A stretch of DNA of 64,000 nt from Cloeon dipterum (GCF_949628265.1 NC_088786.1:41809681-41873680), one strand, 5' to 3'; positions 42,370 to 53,408 are shown, counted from the first letter of the stretch. Translations and numbers: made by a program. Notes: generated by a model from the sequence alone, not told the origin.

Positions 42370-42965
42370 TGTAACTCTTGACTGCGTTGAGATATCACCT
42401 TGAAATTTGCACTGTCCAACCTAGTTTTCGATCCTGAACAACTTTTGCATTTACAAAAATATCGCAGGTCAAAGGTCAAGGTCACCTTTTGCGACATTTT
42501 TTAGAAAATTCAAAATTAAGGGATGATTGCCCCTAAGGGTTTTTTGGGGTTCAGGGCTGAAATGTAGCCCGTGAAATTCTGCACAAGCACACCAAGTTTA
42601 ATAGGTGCAATCGCGATAGTTTTGCTCCAATTCCAATTTTAACATTAAAAACTTTGTCTATCGATATAAATAATCGATATTTATGGTCTGAAAAAATATC
42701 GATGCTAAAATATCGTCCTATATAACCGATATAACCTATGTTAAGCTACGAAAACTATCGATAAAAATCGATAAATATCGTCAGAAAAACATCGATATTA
42801 AAATTCGATTTTTATTTGGCCATGACTGCTTTGAGCAGCGATTTCGCCTCTCGATCGTTAAGTTGATTTTTTTCGCATTTCAATTGCTTAGAAACAGCAA
42901 GGGTAGACCAATGAAGGTCAAAATTGACCTTCAGGGTCTATCCCTGACGTGACCCTGAGATAAAA
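42370..42965 (+). repeat. Dispersed repeat, second copy with TATCGATA insertion
   Basis: Matches BLM intron repeat 21513-21930. Between about 42657 and 42830 it contains repeated ATCGATA motifs (ATCGATATTTATGG, AATATCGATGC, ATCGATAAAAATCGATAAA) absent from the other copy, which look like a separate small insertion. Confidence 0.7.
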
Positions 42966-43123
42966 TTTTTAAACCATTTTCTATGAATTTCTGCCTGATA
43001 TTTAAATGGTTCAGAATTTGATTAAGATCCTTAATAGAATATCTTGATTGTCTCTAGGTGAAAATTTTTCTCTAGCGGACTTCCTGCTACTCTCGAGTGA
43101 AAACCATCGCTATAAAGAAGAAG

Positions 43124-44974
43124 ATGCGTCAAAACATGAGAGACTTGACGGACAAAAACACCGTCATCCTCCGATATGGTTATGTAAAAACCAAAACCAA
43201 AAACAAAACCGAAACCGAAACCGAATCCTCAGTAGTTTTTAAATAATAATTTATACTTCTCCTATTAATTGAATTAATTTTCGTAGGAACGTGAGAAAAA
43301 AGAGATGGACAAAAACATACTGATGGATTCATGCGAATATTTTAGAGAAGTGATCCCGAAAAGCAAAAACGGGGAGATAAATGTTTATTTCATAGATAAA
43401 CTGACCTTCAGGAAGGTCATAGAGTAAGTTTATTGAGAATTTTCAAGGATAATAAAGCTGATCCATTTCTCTATTCTTGCAGTCTCCTCGAGAACCAAAA
43501 CAGCAGTTTGGATAATGAAGACGACATTTCAAATGTTTTAATCCCACTGACTGAAGCAGCACTAAAGCTTAGATGCAGTACGATCCTAGAAAAGAGCATC
43601 ATAAGACTGCTCGAAATCGTCAACATAAATAACGTCTGGAAAATTTACAACGGATGTTACCAATACGAACCCATAGCCCGAAGCTGTGAGCAGGTATTTT
43701 TAAATTGGTTCTCCTTAAATAACAAAAGGTTCATGCTTGTTTTAGCTGCTGTCCGGACGTACGCTCGATTTGCTGGCTCAACCGGAATTTCTCGAGATTA
43801 AACCTGACACCCTTGCTCAATTTTTAAAACTAGACAAGATGGAAATCAATTCGGAACTGGATCTGTTTAAAGCCTGCGACAGGTACGCACGCTCCAGGGA
43901 GAACGTCAATCAAAGGTACAACTATAATTCTTAATTGGTTTCATTTCTATGATTATATTTAATTTTTTAAATAGGGCTATATTCCGTAAATTCGCACTTC
44001 CGCACCTGCGACTGTTGACCCTGACGGAAATCGAACTTTTCTTCAACGCAAGCTTCTACCTAGAACCTGTAGAAACTCTTTATCTCAACTACCACCTGAG
44101 ATACAGTCGCTTTCATCTTCCGGGGGTAGAAGCGGAAGGTTTATTTTGTTTGAACAACAGCCAGAGAAAGCGGGATGGATCGTGCGACATGATCATTGTA
44201 CCTGACACGGAAATTCTGGATCTGGGACGAATCTTCATGGAGGCTAAGTGCTGCGACATTCCCAAGGGCGTGGTTCACAAGTTCGTCCTTTTGTTTGAGG
44301 CAAAGAAGAGAATCCGAATCCAGAGAATTGACTTCTTCTCTCCTCTGTCCCTCGGCGCGGAGGTATTGTCTCAACCAAATATATTGAAAACGTAAAGACA
44401 GTCCATCCAATTTTGATTTTCATTTAACTTTCGAATTCACAGTTTGCAGGAAAGAGAGAAGCAGAAGATTCAATCTTCACTTCCAAAGGTGAAGGTAGAA
44501 TTCAAGGTCACCGTTGAGGGTGAAGCACAGCCTCTGATGGAAGTCTGTCAACGCTACATTGTCTTGTAATTTATTTATATTTTGGCATGAATAAGAAATT
44601 TTAACCCTTATTTAATTTTCAGGAACAAATGGACAAGTATTAATCTAAACGCTATTGTACCTGAGAACGCACGAGTGACCTTGGAGGTGGAATTCCGCGG
44701 TAAGTTGATCTTCCGGAAATTCAACAAGACTGAAGACTCCATTTTCGAATGCAACGCTCCCTCAATCAGAGAAGTTGTGGGAAATTTGTTGCTGGGACAC
44801 AGCGTCAACAATGAAGACGGTTCTGTCCACGTGGTAGACAATGCCACCACTGTCTTCAAGAGCGTCCACGCCTGCACCGTGGACAGCCGTCCTGAACTCG
44901 TCTTGGAGATGGACGAAGCGCGATCCTTAAGCTCCAAATTTGAGAGAATGGGAATCAAAAGGAGGAGTATTTGA
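43124..44974 (+). CDS. BTB-BACK domain protein, paralog 4
   Basis: Exons 43124-43183, 43287-43423, 43483-43693, 43746-43915, 43975-44391, 44443-44565, 44623-44974 (1470 nt, 489 aa, the same total as paralog 1). The first exon MRQNMRDLTDKNTVILRYGY and the second (EMDKNILMDSCEYFREVIPK) restore a full BTB domain with the SPYF-equivalent SCEYF. BACK-like FLEIKPDTLAQFLKLDKMEI and FRKFALPHLRLLTL follow. The C-terminal module is the most diverged of the family and lacks the CPCDKP end (VFKSVHACTVDSRPELVLEM). AATAAA overlaps the 3' end region at about 44980. The first exon is short and depends on a GTAAAA donor, so the start is less certain than the rest. Confidence 0.72.
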
Positions 44975-45423
44975 TGAATCAAATAAAAAATTCATGATCT
45001 CACTTAGCTTAATGCTTTTATTTATCAATTTACACACAAAATGGGTAATTTCGAACACTCAGGGAGGTTTTTCAAGGAATAACTACAAAAGGGCGAATCA
45101 TGAACGTAGCAGAGATAGTATTAAAAAAAATACAAACAGCAGACTTGTGTCTTCGTTTGACTCTTAAAATTTTCATTAACTGAATTCGGAGCACGCAATT
45201 AATTTTAGTTTTGATCAATTTGTTGACTTTGAAGAGAAAAATGTGCAAAATGTAAGCTCTGTAAACACTCACCCTTCCCTTTTTGTCTTGTGTGGAGGCG
45301 ACAGCAGAGACCTAGCAAGAACAGTGAAGCTGCGAAGTCACGTGACTCAATGCCGCCATCTCATTGGCCTTGCAGCAATTAAATGCGTGCCTGCTCTCTT
45401 GTTTACAAATAAATTCCAACCCT

Positions 45424-45713
45424 TTATCAAAACCAGCCCCTGTTCACTCAATGGCGCGAAAATGCGCCAGCTAAGAAGTTCTGCAGCCACACACAGGTGG
45501 CAGATCGATAGCTTTTTAAGCCAATCAGAGGCTTATCACGGGCAGAGGGAAGCGAAGAGGGGCGTGTGTGCCGAGTTTTTCGTGGGCGTAACAAGCAACT
45601 AACTCCGAGACGGCCTCTGATTGGCTGAAAAAGCTATCGACCTGCCACCTGTGTGTGGCTTCTTAGCTGGCGCATTTTCGCGCCATTTGAGTGAACAGGG
45701 GCTGTATCAAAAC
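45424..45713. mobile_element. Foldback element family 2
   Basis: The left arm 45424-45532 (CCAGCCCCTGTTCACTCAAT .. GCGAAAATGCGCC .. GCCACACACAGGTGGCAG .. GCCAATCAGAGGC) and right arm 45613-45713 (GCCTCTGATTGGC .. GCCACCTGTGTGTGGC .. GGCGCATTTTCGCGCC .. AGTGAACAGGGGC) are near-perfect reverse complements around an 80-base centre. This could form a ~100-bp hairpin. Confidence 0.85.
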
Positions 45714-45828
45714 TCTCTGGCGATTGCCGCGCTATGCTCACGTGATGTTTATTTTTCTTGTTGTGAACGTAAAGTTGCACGCTGCAGTGCTGCCACTAAC
45801 AGCTGGCAGCGTGGACTCCAACAGATTT

Positions 45829-45950
45829 TTTTTGAAGCCCTACCTCTATTTAATGACGTCACTTACTGCCAGCAAAACAGCGCGGCTGCAGCAGGAGGGG
45901 CTTCAAATACGTCTGTAAATATTTCGGAAACCGCCAGTCCTGCTCCTTAC
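45829..45950. mobile_element. Foldback element family 3, copy 2
   Basis: TTTGAAGCCCTACCTC..TTTAATGACGTCA on the left and GGAGGGGCTTCAAATACGTC on the right form inverted arms. The right part GTAAATATTTCGG..CCGCCAGTCCTGC matches 38410-38440. Confidence 0.6.
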
Positions 45951-46293
45951 TCACAATAGGTTGCGGCCAGCAGCTGTTCAGTACCAACGCTCCCAACGCT
46001 AGTGAAAAGTGAAATCCAACCGTTGAGAAACAAAGCACGAGGCATCTGGTGACAAAAAAGGGCTGTGCGCTGCCGTGAGTTTGTTTTATTACGCACGAAT
46101 AACGTGTGCTGCTACTCAATTTATCCTGCCTAACCGCTCAGAAAGCCACAAAAGCGAGATTCAACTTTGATTTGTGAGTAAACTGGCATCGAGAGCAGAG
46201 CAACGGTGACACATTTTCTGAGGTGTTTATAAAAGTCTCACAATTCTTTCCTTATTTTTACTAAATCAATCCAAAGCACGGATTCGCCCAACA

Positions 46294-47448
46294 ATGGTTC
46301 ACTGTCCCTTCTGCTACGCCATTTTGTGGGGCCGTGGCATCCCCGTGTCCGATTTGGCTCCGCTAACTCGGGATGGCTTATCTACCTACCGAGAAATTGT
46401 GAACGATTATCTCTTTAATGTCGAGCTGGATGAGAGTTACAGCGTTTGCCACGACTGCTTCGTCAAACAAAAGTGAGTTTTTATAACAACCATGCCATAA
46501 TTTTTTCATTAAATTCACCAGTTGCATGAAGCCGTAAGTGTTCGAAGCCACCAACAGATGGCGCCACCGTATACTCTTAAAATTATAGTTTTGTGGTACT
46601 TCCGCTCCGATTTCAGCCTCAATCCTGCCACTGGGCTTTCTTTTGAAGTGCTGGAAACCAAAATCAGTCCACCCATTCAACGTATAACCATCGAAACAGA
46701 TTTTTTTTAATTAAAAAATTGTTTTTCACGAATCGACGGCGATTGGCTGAACCGATTTTGGTTTTCAGAACGTCAAAAGAAAGAAAATTAAGTGAAGAAT
46801 GCATAATTAGCAGGATTGAGTCTTAAATCGCAGCGGAAGTGCCTGAAATTAAATTAATTACCAAAGTCTACGGTGGCGCCATCTATTGGTGGCTTCGAGT
46901 ATTAAGAGTTTATTTAACTATTGAATAAATTAAATTATTTTTAAAAGGTTCCAATTAAGAAATCAGGTGGAAAATGTAGCAGCTGTTCAACAAAATCTGG
47001 AGACGCCGAAGAAAGACATCAGTTTCGGGTTTTTTTCCGGTACGTTAAAATTTTTAAGTATCGTAATTATTAAATGAACGATCTTTGCATATAGAAAAGC
47101 TGGAAACATCTGGTAAAAAGGCGAGGCGACGACGGGTCTTGACTAACTGCCGCAATTGCAAGTTGGACTTTGACATTACAACCCAAATGCAATTTAATGG
47201 ACAATTGGACGTTAATAATTACCTTTGCCCATGCTGCAAAGGGAATAAAGGGTACATTTTTCACTCAACTAGTCAGACAGGCTTTTTATTAAAGGTTTTT
47301 TCTGTTTAAGGTGGATGATAGCAAGTTTCCGGCAGAAGGGGCGCACTTTCCAAAGACCTTATTGCTATTAGGACGAATTGTGCGATGCCAGCAAGAATAC
47401 CTAAATTTTAAAAACCGACTACAAAGTCAATTAAATAAAAAGGTTTGA
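46294..47448 (+). CDS. Small CxxC zinc-binding protein, ZAD-like N-terminus
   Basis: Exons 46294-46472, 46948-47039, 47095-47251, 47322-47448 (555 nt, 184 aa). Exon 1, MVHCPFCYAILWGRGIPVSD..ESYSVCHDCFVKQK, has two CxxC pairs about 50 residues apart, the layout of an arthropod zinc-finger-associated (ZAD) or treble-clef domain. Exon 3 has NCRNCKLDF and YLCPCCKGNK, a second pair of CxxC knuckles after a basic KKARRRR stretch suggestive of nuclear import or nucleic-acid binding. The last exon is LGRIVRCQQEYLNFKNRLQS, probably helical. Its acceptor (GATGATAG) was chosen because it keeps the frame. No known family member is recognised with confidence. Intron 1 hosts a foldback element. Confidence 0.55.
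46540..46901. mobile_element. Foldback element family 4, copy 1 (intron 1 of the CxxC gene)
   Basis: Left TTCGAAGCCACCAACAGATG GCGCCACCGTA and right TACGGTGGCGCC ATCTATTGGTGGCTTCGA are inverted termini; internal ACCAAAATCAG/CTGATTTTGGT-like and TCAATCCTGC/GCAGGATTGA pairs extend the foldback. Confidence 0.75.
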
Positions 47449-47554
47449 TCTAATTCGAGCTCGAATATTATCAATATATGGCTTTAAAATACCATTTTTC
47501 TAAAATTCTGCACTGTCTATGCACATAACATCCAATTCCCCAAATCATCAGTTG

Positions 47555-47790
47555 TTTTCAAAGCCGCCAACAGATGGCGCCACCGTAGACTTCCGATTTT
47601 AAGGCACATCCGCTCTGATTTCAGACTCAATCAAGCCACAGTGCATTCTTCACTTAATATGCTTTCTTTTGACGTGGTAACAACCAAAATCAGTACAGCC
47701 ATTCGCCGTAGAAACATTGGAAAATATTTTTTATTTCAAAAAATAGTTTTTCACGATTCTACGGCGGTTGACTTACCTGATTTTGGTTTT
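47555..47790. mobile_element. Foldback element family 4, copy 2 (3' part lost)
   Basis: TTTTCAAAGCCGCCAACAGA followed by TGGCGCCACCGTAGAC through GTTTTTCACGATTCTACGGC matches copy 1, but the right terminus is missing and is replaced by the family 5 repeat at 47791. Confidence 0.65.
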
Positions 47791-47921
47791 CTGCAGAAGG
47801 TTTCAAATTGGGTCACGCATGCGCAGTAGTGAGTTTCATCCTCCCTATGAGATAAAGAAGTGATTTGAACATACTGCGCATGCTTAAGACGCGCACAAGT
47901 TTACTGCGCAGCTTCAAAATG
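47791..47921. repeat. ACGCATGCGCAG repeat family 5, copy 1
   Basis: CTGCAGAAGGTTTCAAATTG, then GGTCACGCATGCGCAGTAGT and, near the other end, CATACTGCGCATGCTTAAGA and TTTACTGCGCAGCTTCAAAA: loosely inverted ends about 130 bases apart. Closely repeated at 48257-48389. Confidence 0.65.
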
Positions 47922-48546
47922 GGCAAAAATTCAAACAACTATAAAAATGTATATTTTAACCCTTTGAAAGCCTCTATTACTTGATTGATTTTTAATGAAA
48001 ATAGCTTCAGCACAGTTAATATTTTTGTTATTTCTTTACTAAGTAAGAGCTGATTACGACGGTAATTGGCGAATCGACCGTAAGATGGCACATCAGGCTA
48101 AAGAAAATGTAACAAAATACGCGGGAATGAAATTATTAGGCCAGCACGCCTCTTTCTCGACGCTTCTGATTGGCCTCCATTATTTCGACGCCATATTGAC
48201 TTCTGACCGGCGAAAACCAACAGAGATCGCAACCCGGCTTCCGGTGGGAATTGCGACTGCGCAGAAGGTTTTAATTTGGGTCACGCATGCGCAGTGATGA
48301 GTTTTGACCTCTCAGTGATATAGACAAGCGATCTGAACATACTGCGCATGCTTCAGATGCACACAAGTTTACTGCGCAGCTTCAAAATGCTACCTGTGTT
48401 TATCTTATTTACATGTCAAGGTGTACTAAATGAATAAATCACCAAGGGCAATATATTTCGTAACAAAATTGACTTTTCCTTTAATAAATACATCCCACAG
48501 CGAAATTTCCTGAATCATTCTTGACTATTCATAAATTATCCCAAGG
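47922..48546. other. Spacer between CxxC gene and ankyrin gene
   Basis: Contains the second family 5 copy and otherwise AT-rich sequence; the last ~60 bases are the 3' UTR side of the minus-strand ankyrin gene. Confidence 0.5.
48257..48389. repeat. ACGCATGCGCAG repeat family 5, copy 2
   Basis: CTGCGCAGAAGGTTTTAATT to TTTACTGCGCAGCTTCAAAA; nearly the same as 47791-47921. Its termini are better preserved as inverted repeats (CTGCGCAGAAG../..CTGCGCAGCTT). Confidence 0.65.
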
Positions 48547-51113
48547 TCAACAACAAACAGACTTGAAGTATCGCAATTTGTCGCTCTGTCCATGGGGGAC
48601 GAGCTGCCAGGCCAAGAGATTGGAAACGTTGCGTGCTTTGGTGTCGACGCCTTCCTGGACCAGCCACTTGCAAAACTCAAGGTCGGCCATGTGTGCTGCC
48701 AGGTGCAGAGCCGTCATTCCCCAAATATTCGATTCTTTGATTAAATGCTTCCTTCGCTCGTGAACGAATTTAGCGCCGGCGAACTTGTTTCTCATGACGC
48801 AGAAGTGCAGCAGGTTCGATTGGTCAACGCGCACCTCCAGGTTGGCGCCGAGATCGACCAGCTCCTCCACCACGTCCAAATTTCCCTGTTCCAGGGCCAC
48901 GTGTAGAGGGGTGTAACCGCGATTATCCTTCAACCCCTCGTCCACGCCCGCGGAATGGAAGAAACGGACGAGTTGCCGCGCGTGCTGCTCGTTCAGAACT
49001 GCGCAGTGCATCGCATTGTATCCGTTTTCCTTGCAAGGGTCCATCAACCTGGCGCCTGCCTCGAGCAACCACCTGATTTTGAGAAAAAAATCGTTATAAA
49101 TCGGTTGGAACGAAGAAACTGCTACATATTTTTTGTCTATTCAAAAGGAGCGACAAGAACGCTGGCGACCAATCAGATTAAGGGAGCTGTTCTCTGATTG
49201 GCTGTGAAATGTGCGACATAGTGCTGCTTAAATAACGTATTTGACGAAGTTTCTGAGCACGCCAATCGATTCCGGAGGGTGGAATTAAGTAAAGTGGAGG
49301 TTTTTGGCGACCAAAAAGTCCAGCGCGGCGTGCGAACCTTTTTTCCCGCCAAATTAATATAAAAGCGAGAACTGCGCATGCGTCAGGGCTGGCTGTATCC
49401 GACAAAGAAGTCATTCGTACAGGCGATCTCTATGCAGGTGCTCAAACCAGCCCTCACGCATGCGCACTTCTCGCTTTTATCTTGTTTTGGCGGGAAAAGA
49501 GGTTCGCACGTCGCGGTGAATTTTTTAACAGAAAAACGTCAATTTTACCTAATTCGACCCTCAGGAATCGGTTGGTGTGCTCAGAAACTTTGTCAAAGAC
49601 GGTCTTTAAGATCGCGACGACAGCGCCACAGTGACAAAGCTGCTACTGTCGCTGTGGCGCTGCTGTTTCGCGGCCTTCTCTTGATTGGTCAGTGTTGTTC
49701 TTGTGGCTCTTCCTGATTGGTTCAGGTTCAGACGCCTAGATAAAGGGTTGCTATTCTCCCTCGTAGTGTCGAATAATCTTTACTGACTTTTGGCGAGATC
49801 ATACATGCATCAGATATTACAAAAATGATGTCCTTTCCTTACCTGCACATTTCTTCCCCTGCAAACTCCGCTGCCAGGTGGAGAGCCGTCCTTCCTCCCT
49901 TCCCCAGACGCTCGATCAAGTTTTCGTCAATTCGGTGCACGAACTGGGCCCCTTTCAGGTCATTTTGGCACACCAGGTAGTGTAAGAGGTTCAAACCGTG
50001 GACTTCTACCCTGACATTGGCACCGAGGCGCACAAGAGCCCTGGCAACCTCCAGATTCTTGGCTCTCAGGGCGTTGAAGAGGGGAGTCTGTCCCAGAACG
50101 TCTTTGGCGTCGATATCCAAACCTATTGAGAGCAAAAAGTGGACAACCTGAGGTCCATGGAGCTTGTTCAGGGCGGCGTAGTGCAGGGCGATGCAGTTTG
50201 TCTCCTCGTGAGCGTCATCGGACCTGATTCCCTTCTCCAGGAGCCACTGGCACATTTCTTTAGTGGAGCGCTCAGCCGCGACGTGCAACGCGTTTTTCTT
50301 ATTCATGAAATTCAGCCCAAAAACCTGCTCAGGCAGCAGGGTGTGGACGAACCTGGCGCTCTCCAGCCTGTCATTGGCGATGCAGAACTGAAGAAGGTGC
50401 TGCCCGACCTTTGCGCCGACCTTGAGCAACGCTTGCGCTGCCGCCAGGTTCTGCCGCAAAAGGGCCCAGTGCAGGGGCGTCTCTCCTCGCAAGGTCTTAG
50501 CGTTCACGTCCAGCAGGTTGGACAGGGACAGCACCAGAACCTCCGCGTGCCTCTCGTTCCGCACGGCGTGGTGCAGGACGGTGGCGCCCTGGACGGTGAC
50601 GTCCCTGGGATCGACTCCCCGCCGCATCAGCCAGTCGCACATTTCGGGACCGGCCACCTCCACGGCCAGGTGCAGCGGATTCCTCCCCTCCGAGTCGGTG
50701 ACCCTGAGCAGCGAAGGGTTTTTCTCCACAACCACCATGGCAAAGTTGAGTTTGTCCCTTTTCAAGAAGTGCCCCAGCAAATTGCTCTGAAGAAAATTGG
50801 CCAGTTTGAAGTTGAACGTCCTCAGGGCGTACTCGAGGGCGTCTTCGCCGTCCACGTCCTCCGCGGTCAAACTCAGGCCGTGCGACGAGACAAAATGCTG
50901 GATGATGTCGAAGCCGTGCACCTTGTTGACGGCTGCGAAGTGCAGAAGCGACACTCGCAGCTCGGTCTTCCTCTCGGGGCGGCCACCTTGCTTCAGCAGT
51001 TGAAGACAGCTTTCCAGGTCGCCTTCCTTTGCTGCCAGCATCAGCGGCGTCGCGCCGACCTGCAGCTTTCGCAGAAATTGGCTCGTTTCCGCCATCGTCA
51101 TGAACGACTCCAT
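48547..51113 (-). CDS. Ankyrin-repeat protein
   Basis: Two exons, 51113-49843 and 49072-48547, sum to 1797 nt (598 aa). The protein is almost entirely ankyrin repeats, roughly 12 to 14 by eye. Signatures include GATPLMLAAKEGDLESCLQL, GRNPLHLAVEVAGPEMCDWL, GATVLHHAVRNERHAEVLVL, GETPLHWALLRQNLAAAQAL, KNALHVAAERSTKEMCQWLL, GQTPLFNALRAKNLEVARAL, GYTPLHVALEQGNLDVVEEL and GMTALHLAAHMADLEFCKWL. No death, SOCS or ion-channel domain is visible, so it is probably a scaffold. Exon 1 is a single 1271-nt open frame. The 770-bp intron contains foldback MITE family 1 copy 3. The start is the ATG giving MESFMTMAETSQFLRK; the open frame has no better upstream candidate. Confidence 0.85.
49228..49610. mobile_element. 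Foldback MITE family 1, copy 3 (ankyrin gene intron)
   Basis: Left TTAAATAACGTATTTGACGA AGTTTCTGAGC and right GCTCAGAAACTTTGTCAAAG ACGG are inverted. Internal TTCCCGCCAAA/TTTTGGCGGGAA, ACTGCGCATGCGT/ACGCATGCGCA and TTTTTAACAG pairs match the other copies. Confidence 0.8.
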
Positions 51114-52439
51114 GTTTATTCTGTGCTAAAACGGAAACCAAATTTGTTACGAATGTGGAAATTGTTAAGTTGTAAATAATTTGTTTTTTTCTGTTAGTTT
51201 TTAAACCTTGAATAGCGGAAGAGATAAAATAGATGTAGTTTGGAATCGAAATTTGTTTTTTAATCATTTTTCCTACTGTTAAAAAACACTTACTAAATTG
51301 CGCTGTTATCCTCAAATGGTTGAAATCAACTTGGAAATGTTACTGCACGGCTGAAACAATGAATAATATTCATAAAATTGAACAGCTTATTTTTGTGTGG
51401 TTATAGAAGCAGTAAACACTTTTGTACCGAACCAAAAGCAGTGATATTATTTGTCTAGCTGGTTTCGTTATAAAATTGTGTGTGAGTAAGGTGAGTAAGA
51501 AGTGTGGTCTAACGGAAAGAACACGATATGTGTCTTGTGCAATCCAAACAACAACAATTTATTAAATACTCACGGGTCATTCACGTGCTGTGTTGAAACC
51601 ACTTGGATAAAATGCGTTCTTCCCAATTCTTTACTCTTTCAAAACAAATGAAATAAACAACGGCTGCCTGCGTTTGATGGCGTGGGCATTTGACGCATGC
51701 GCCTTCAGCTCAATTTACCACCACAATGCTCTCTCCTATCACGAATGCCGCTTTGCCGCGCAATTTAATTTTAAATCTTGCCGCGCTATTGGCAAGCGCC
51801 CCAAGCGGCAAACCAGCTCAACAGCTCACAATCAGCTGCTGCCGGATGCTGCACATGGAGAGGATGGACCGATGGAATGATTCGGCAGAAATCCATTGGT
51901 ATCGGCGTAATCAGATGTAAGCATCGTCCAATTTAAGTTTTATCGTAATTTTTAGCTATTATTTAGCCGGTTAACATTAGTAGTCTTTTATCAAAGAATT
52001 TGCGTGATAACTATTGAGTCGCATTCGTGCCTAATGGAGATAATTTTCCATCGTACGCAATTGGAAATTTGAATTTCTAATTTTGTTCCTGCAGGAAGTG
52101 TTCAGACAAATTTTGTGTGAACATTTGAGAAAAATTTGCAATGGGGAAAAACTGGAAATTTAATCGGTTTTTTTTGCCGCTATTATCAACTGGTGAGTTT
52201 TTATCAGGCCAAACGCTGATCCCTTTCCAAAATGTGCTATTTTTGAAACAATAAAAATAACTTTTAAGACTCGAAAGTACAATTTTTATCTTCTCACAAA
52301 TTTATTTTCAGAATTCTTCATGTCCCCGGCCGGATGACATCAATTTCCTTTTCTCTAAAAAGAGTTCGTAACCAGTAAAATTAAAAAAAAAACGGATTTT
52401 GGGGCACTTATGGTCAGAAGCACTTGGAAAAAATAGGCC
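51114..52439. other. Spacer upstream of the ankyrin gene
   Basis: AT-rich with a short GC-richer part at 51670-51870. Probably contains the minus-strand ankyrin promoter. No other gene, RNA or repeat copy recognised. Confidence 0.5.
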
Positions 52440-52971
52440 TGGCTCAGGAGTTCGACGGGGCCGTACTACCCCGCGTTTGAAAGCTCATCTACAGGAACGG
52501 CAAGCCAACGACGGACGGATTTTTGCGTCCTCAGGGACCAAGATGTTCTGGTCGGAACGTCGAAAAATTGAATTAAAAAATGGTCTATAAAATAATTTGA
52601 CTCTCCCCTAACACATTTCCTGACAAAATCGATCCCCTGGTGCGCACCCAAAAGTCGTTATAAGGACAACATTTGATTTTTCTCAGTGAAACACATGCAA
52701 AAATTGAAAATATTTAATGCTTTATTTATTTTAGACAATTTTCGAATTAAATTCTAGCTCGACAGTTTTCCACGTGCTAAAGCTTAAATTCTGTAATACT
52801 AATTCTAAAAGCTGTTAAAGGTTATTTTATTCTATAATAATTGGGTATTCTGCGGGTAACTTTACTCATTAAAATTAATCTCGTTTAGGCGGCCGATCGG
52901 AAATTTTCTTTTTGTAAAATTTGTAAAATTTAAACATCACCAGCAATTTTTTAATCAAAGCGATATGGTGT
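52440..52971. repeat. Duplicated 3' flank of the zinc-finger family, copy 1
   Basis: Matches 59400-59960: GACGGGGCCGTACTACCCCG, TTTGCGTCCTCAGGGACC, TTTTCCACGTGCTAAAGC, TAATTGGGTATTCTGCGGGT and TCGTTTAGGCGGCCGATCGG. It shows that the zinc-finger genes were duplicated together with about 550 bp of downstream DNA. Confidence 0.8.
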
Positions 52972-53408
52972 TCAGACAGCTTTTAGCATTTTCTTGTGCA
53001 CTGTCGTGTCGTGCTTCTCCTTTTCTTCCGCGTTTATAAAGTACATTAATATAGTGCATGGGATATGCAATTCACACTTTGGGATGGCCGACAGTGGAAC
53101 ACCTCCTGCACAAGATCGGATGTGTGCAGCACCATTATTATCTACTGGTTTTGAATTTTTGCAGAACGGATAGACTGTAGAAGCGACACGTTTTCCTAAA
53201 CTTGTCTTCTTTCATACTTTCTCTCTATCAACAACATGATCCTTCTCTATGTGATCCTCCAACTCTACCGGCGATCCGAATTCTCGTCCGCAATAGTAAA
53301 CCATGCAAAAGTGCTGGTTAGAAACATGTCTACGCAAATTTCCAGCAGAACCGTCAAATTTGGAATCACAGTGTGGGCACTGAAACTTATTCTCATCCTC
53401 CGATGCAT
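52972..53408 (-). pseudogene. Zinc-finger family pseudogene (last exon only)
   Basis: It begins like the other last exons (DASEDENKFQCPHCDSKF, NQHFCMVYYCGREFGSPVEL) but has an in-frame TGA right after DHVVDREKV. Beyond it the frame still reads family-like sequence (CELHIPC..MYFINAEEKEKHDT), with the third finger altered to VYPFC and a two-residue insert. No clear upstream exons were found before 53893. It would encode at most two fingers, so probably a pseudogene. Confidence 0.75.

Noticed and set aside
50139-51179. 346-residue plus-strand open frame
   Set aside because: Antisense shadow of the GC-rich ankyrin exon; no family resemblance, whereas the minus strand gives regular ankyrin repeats.
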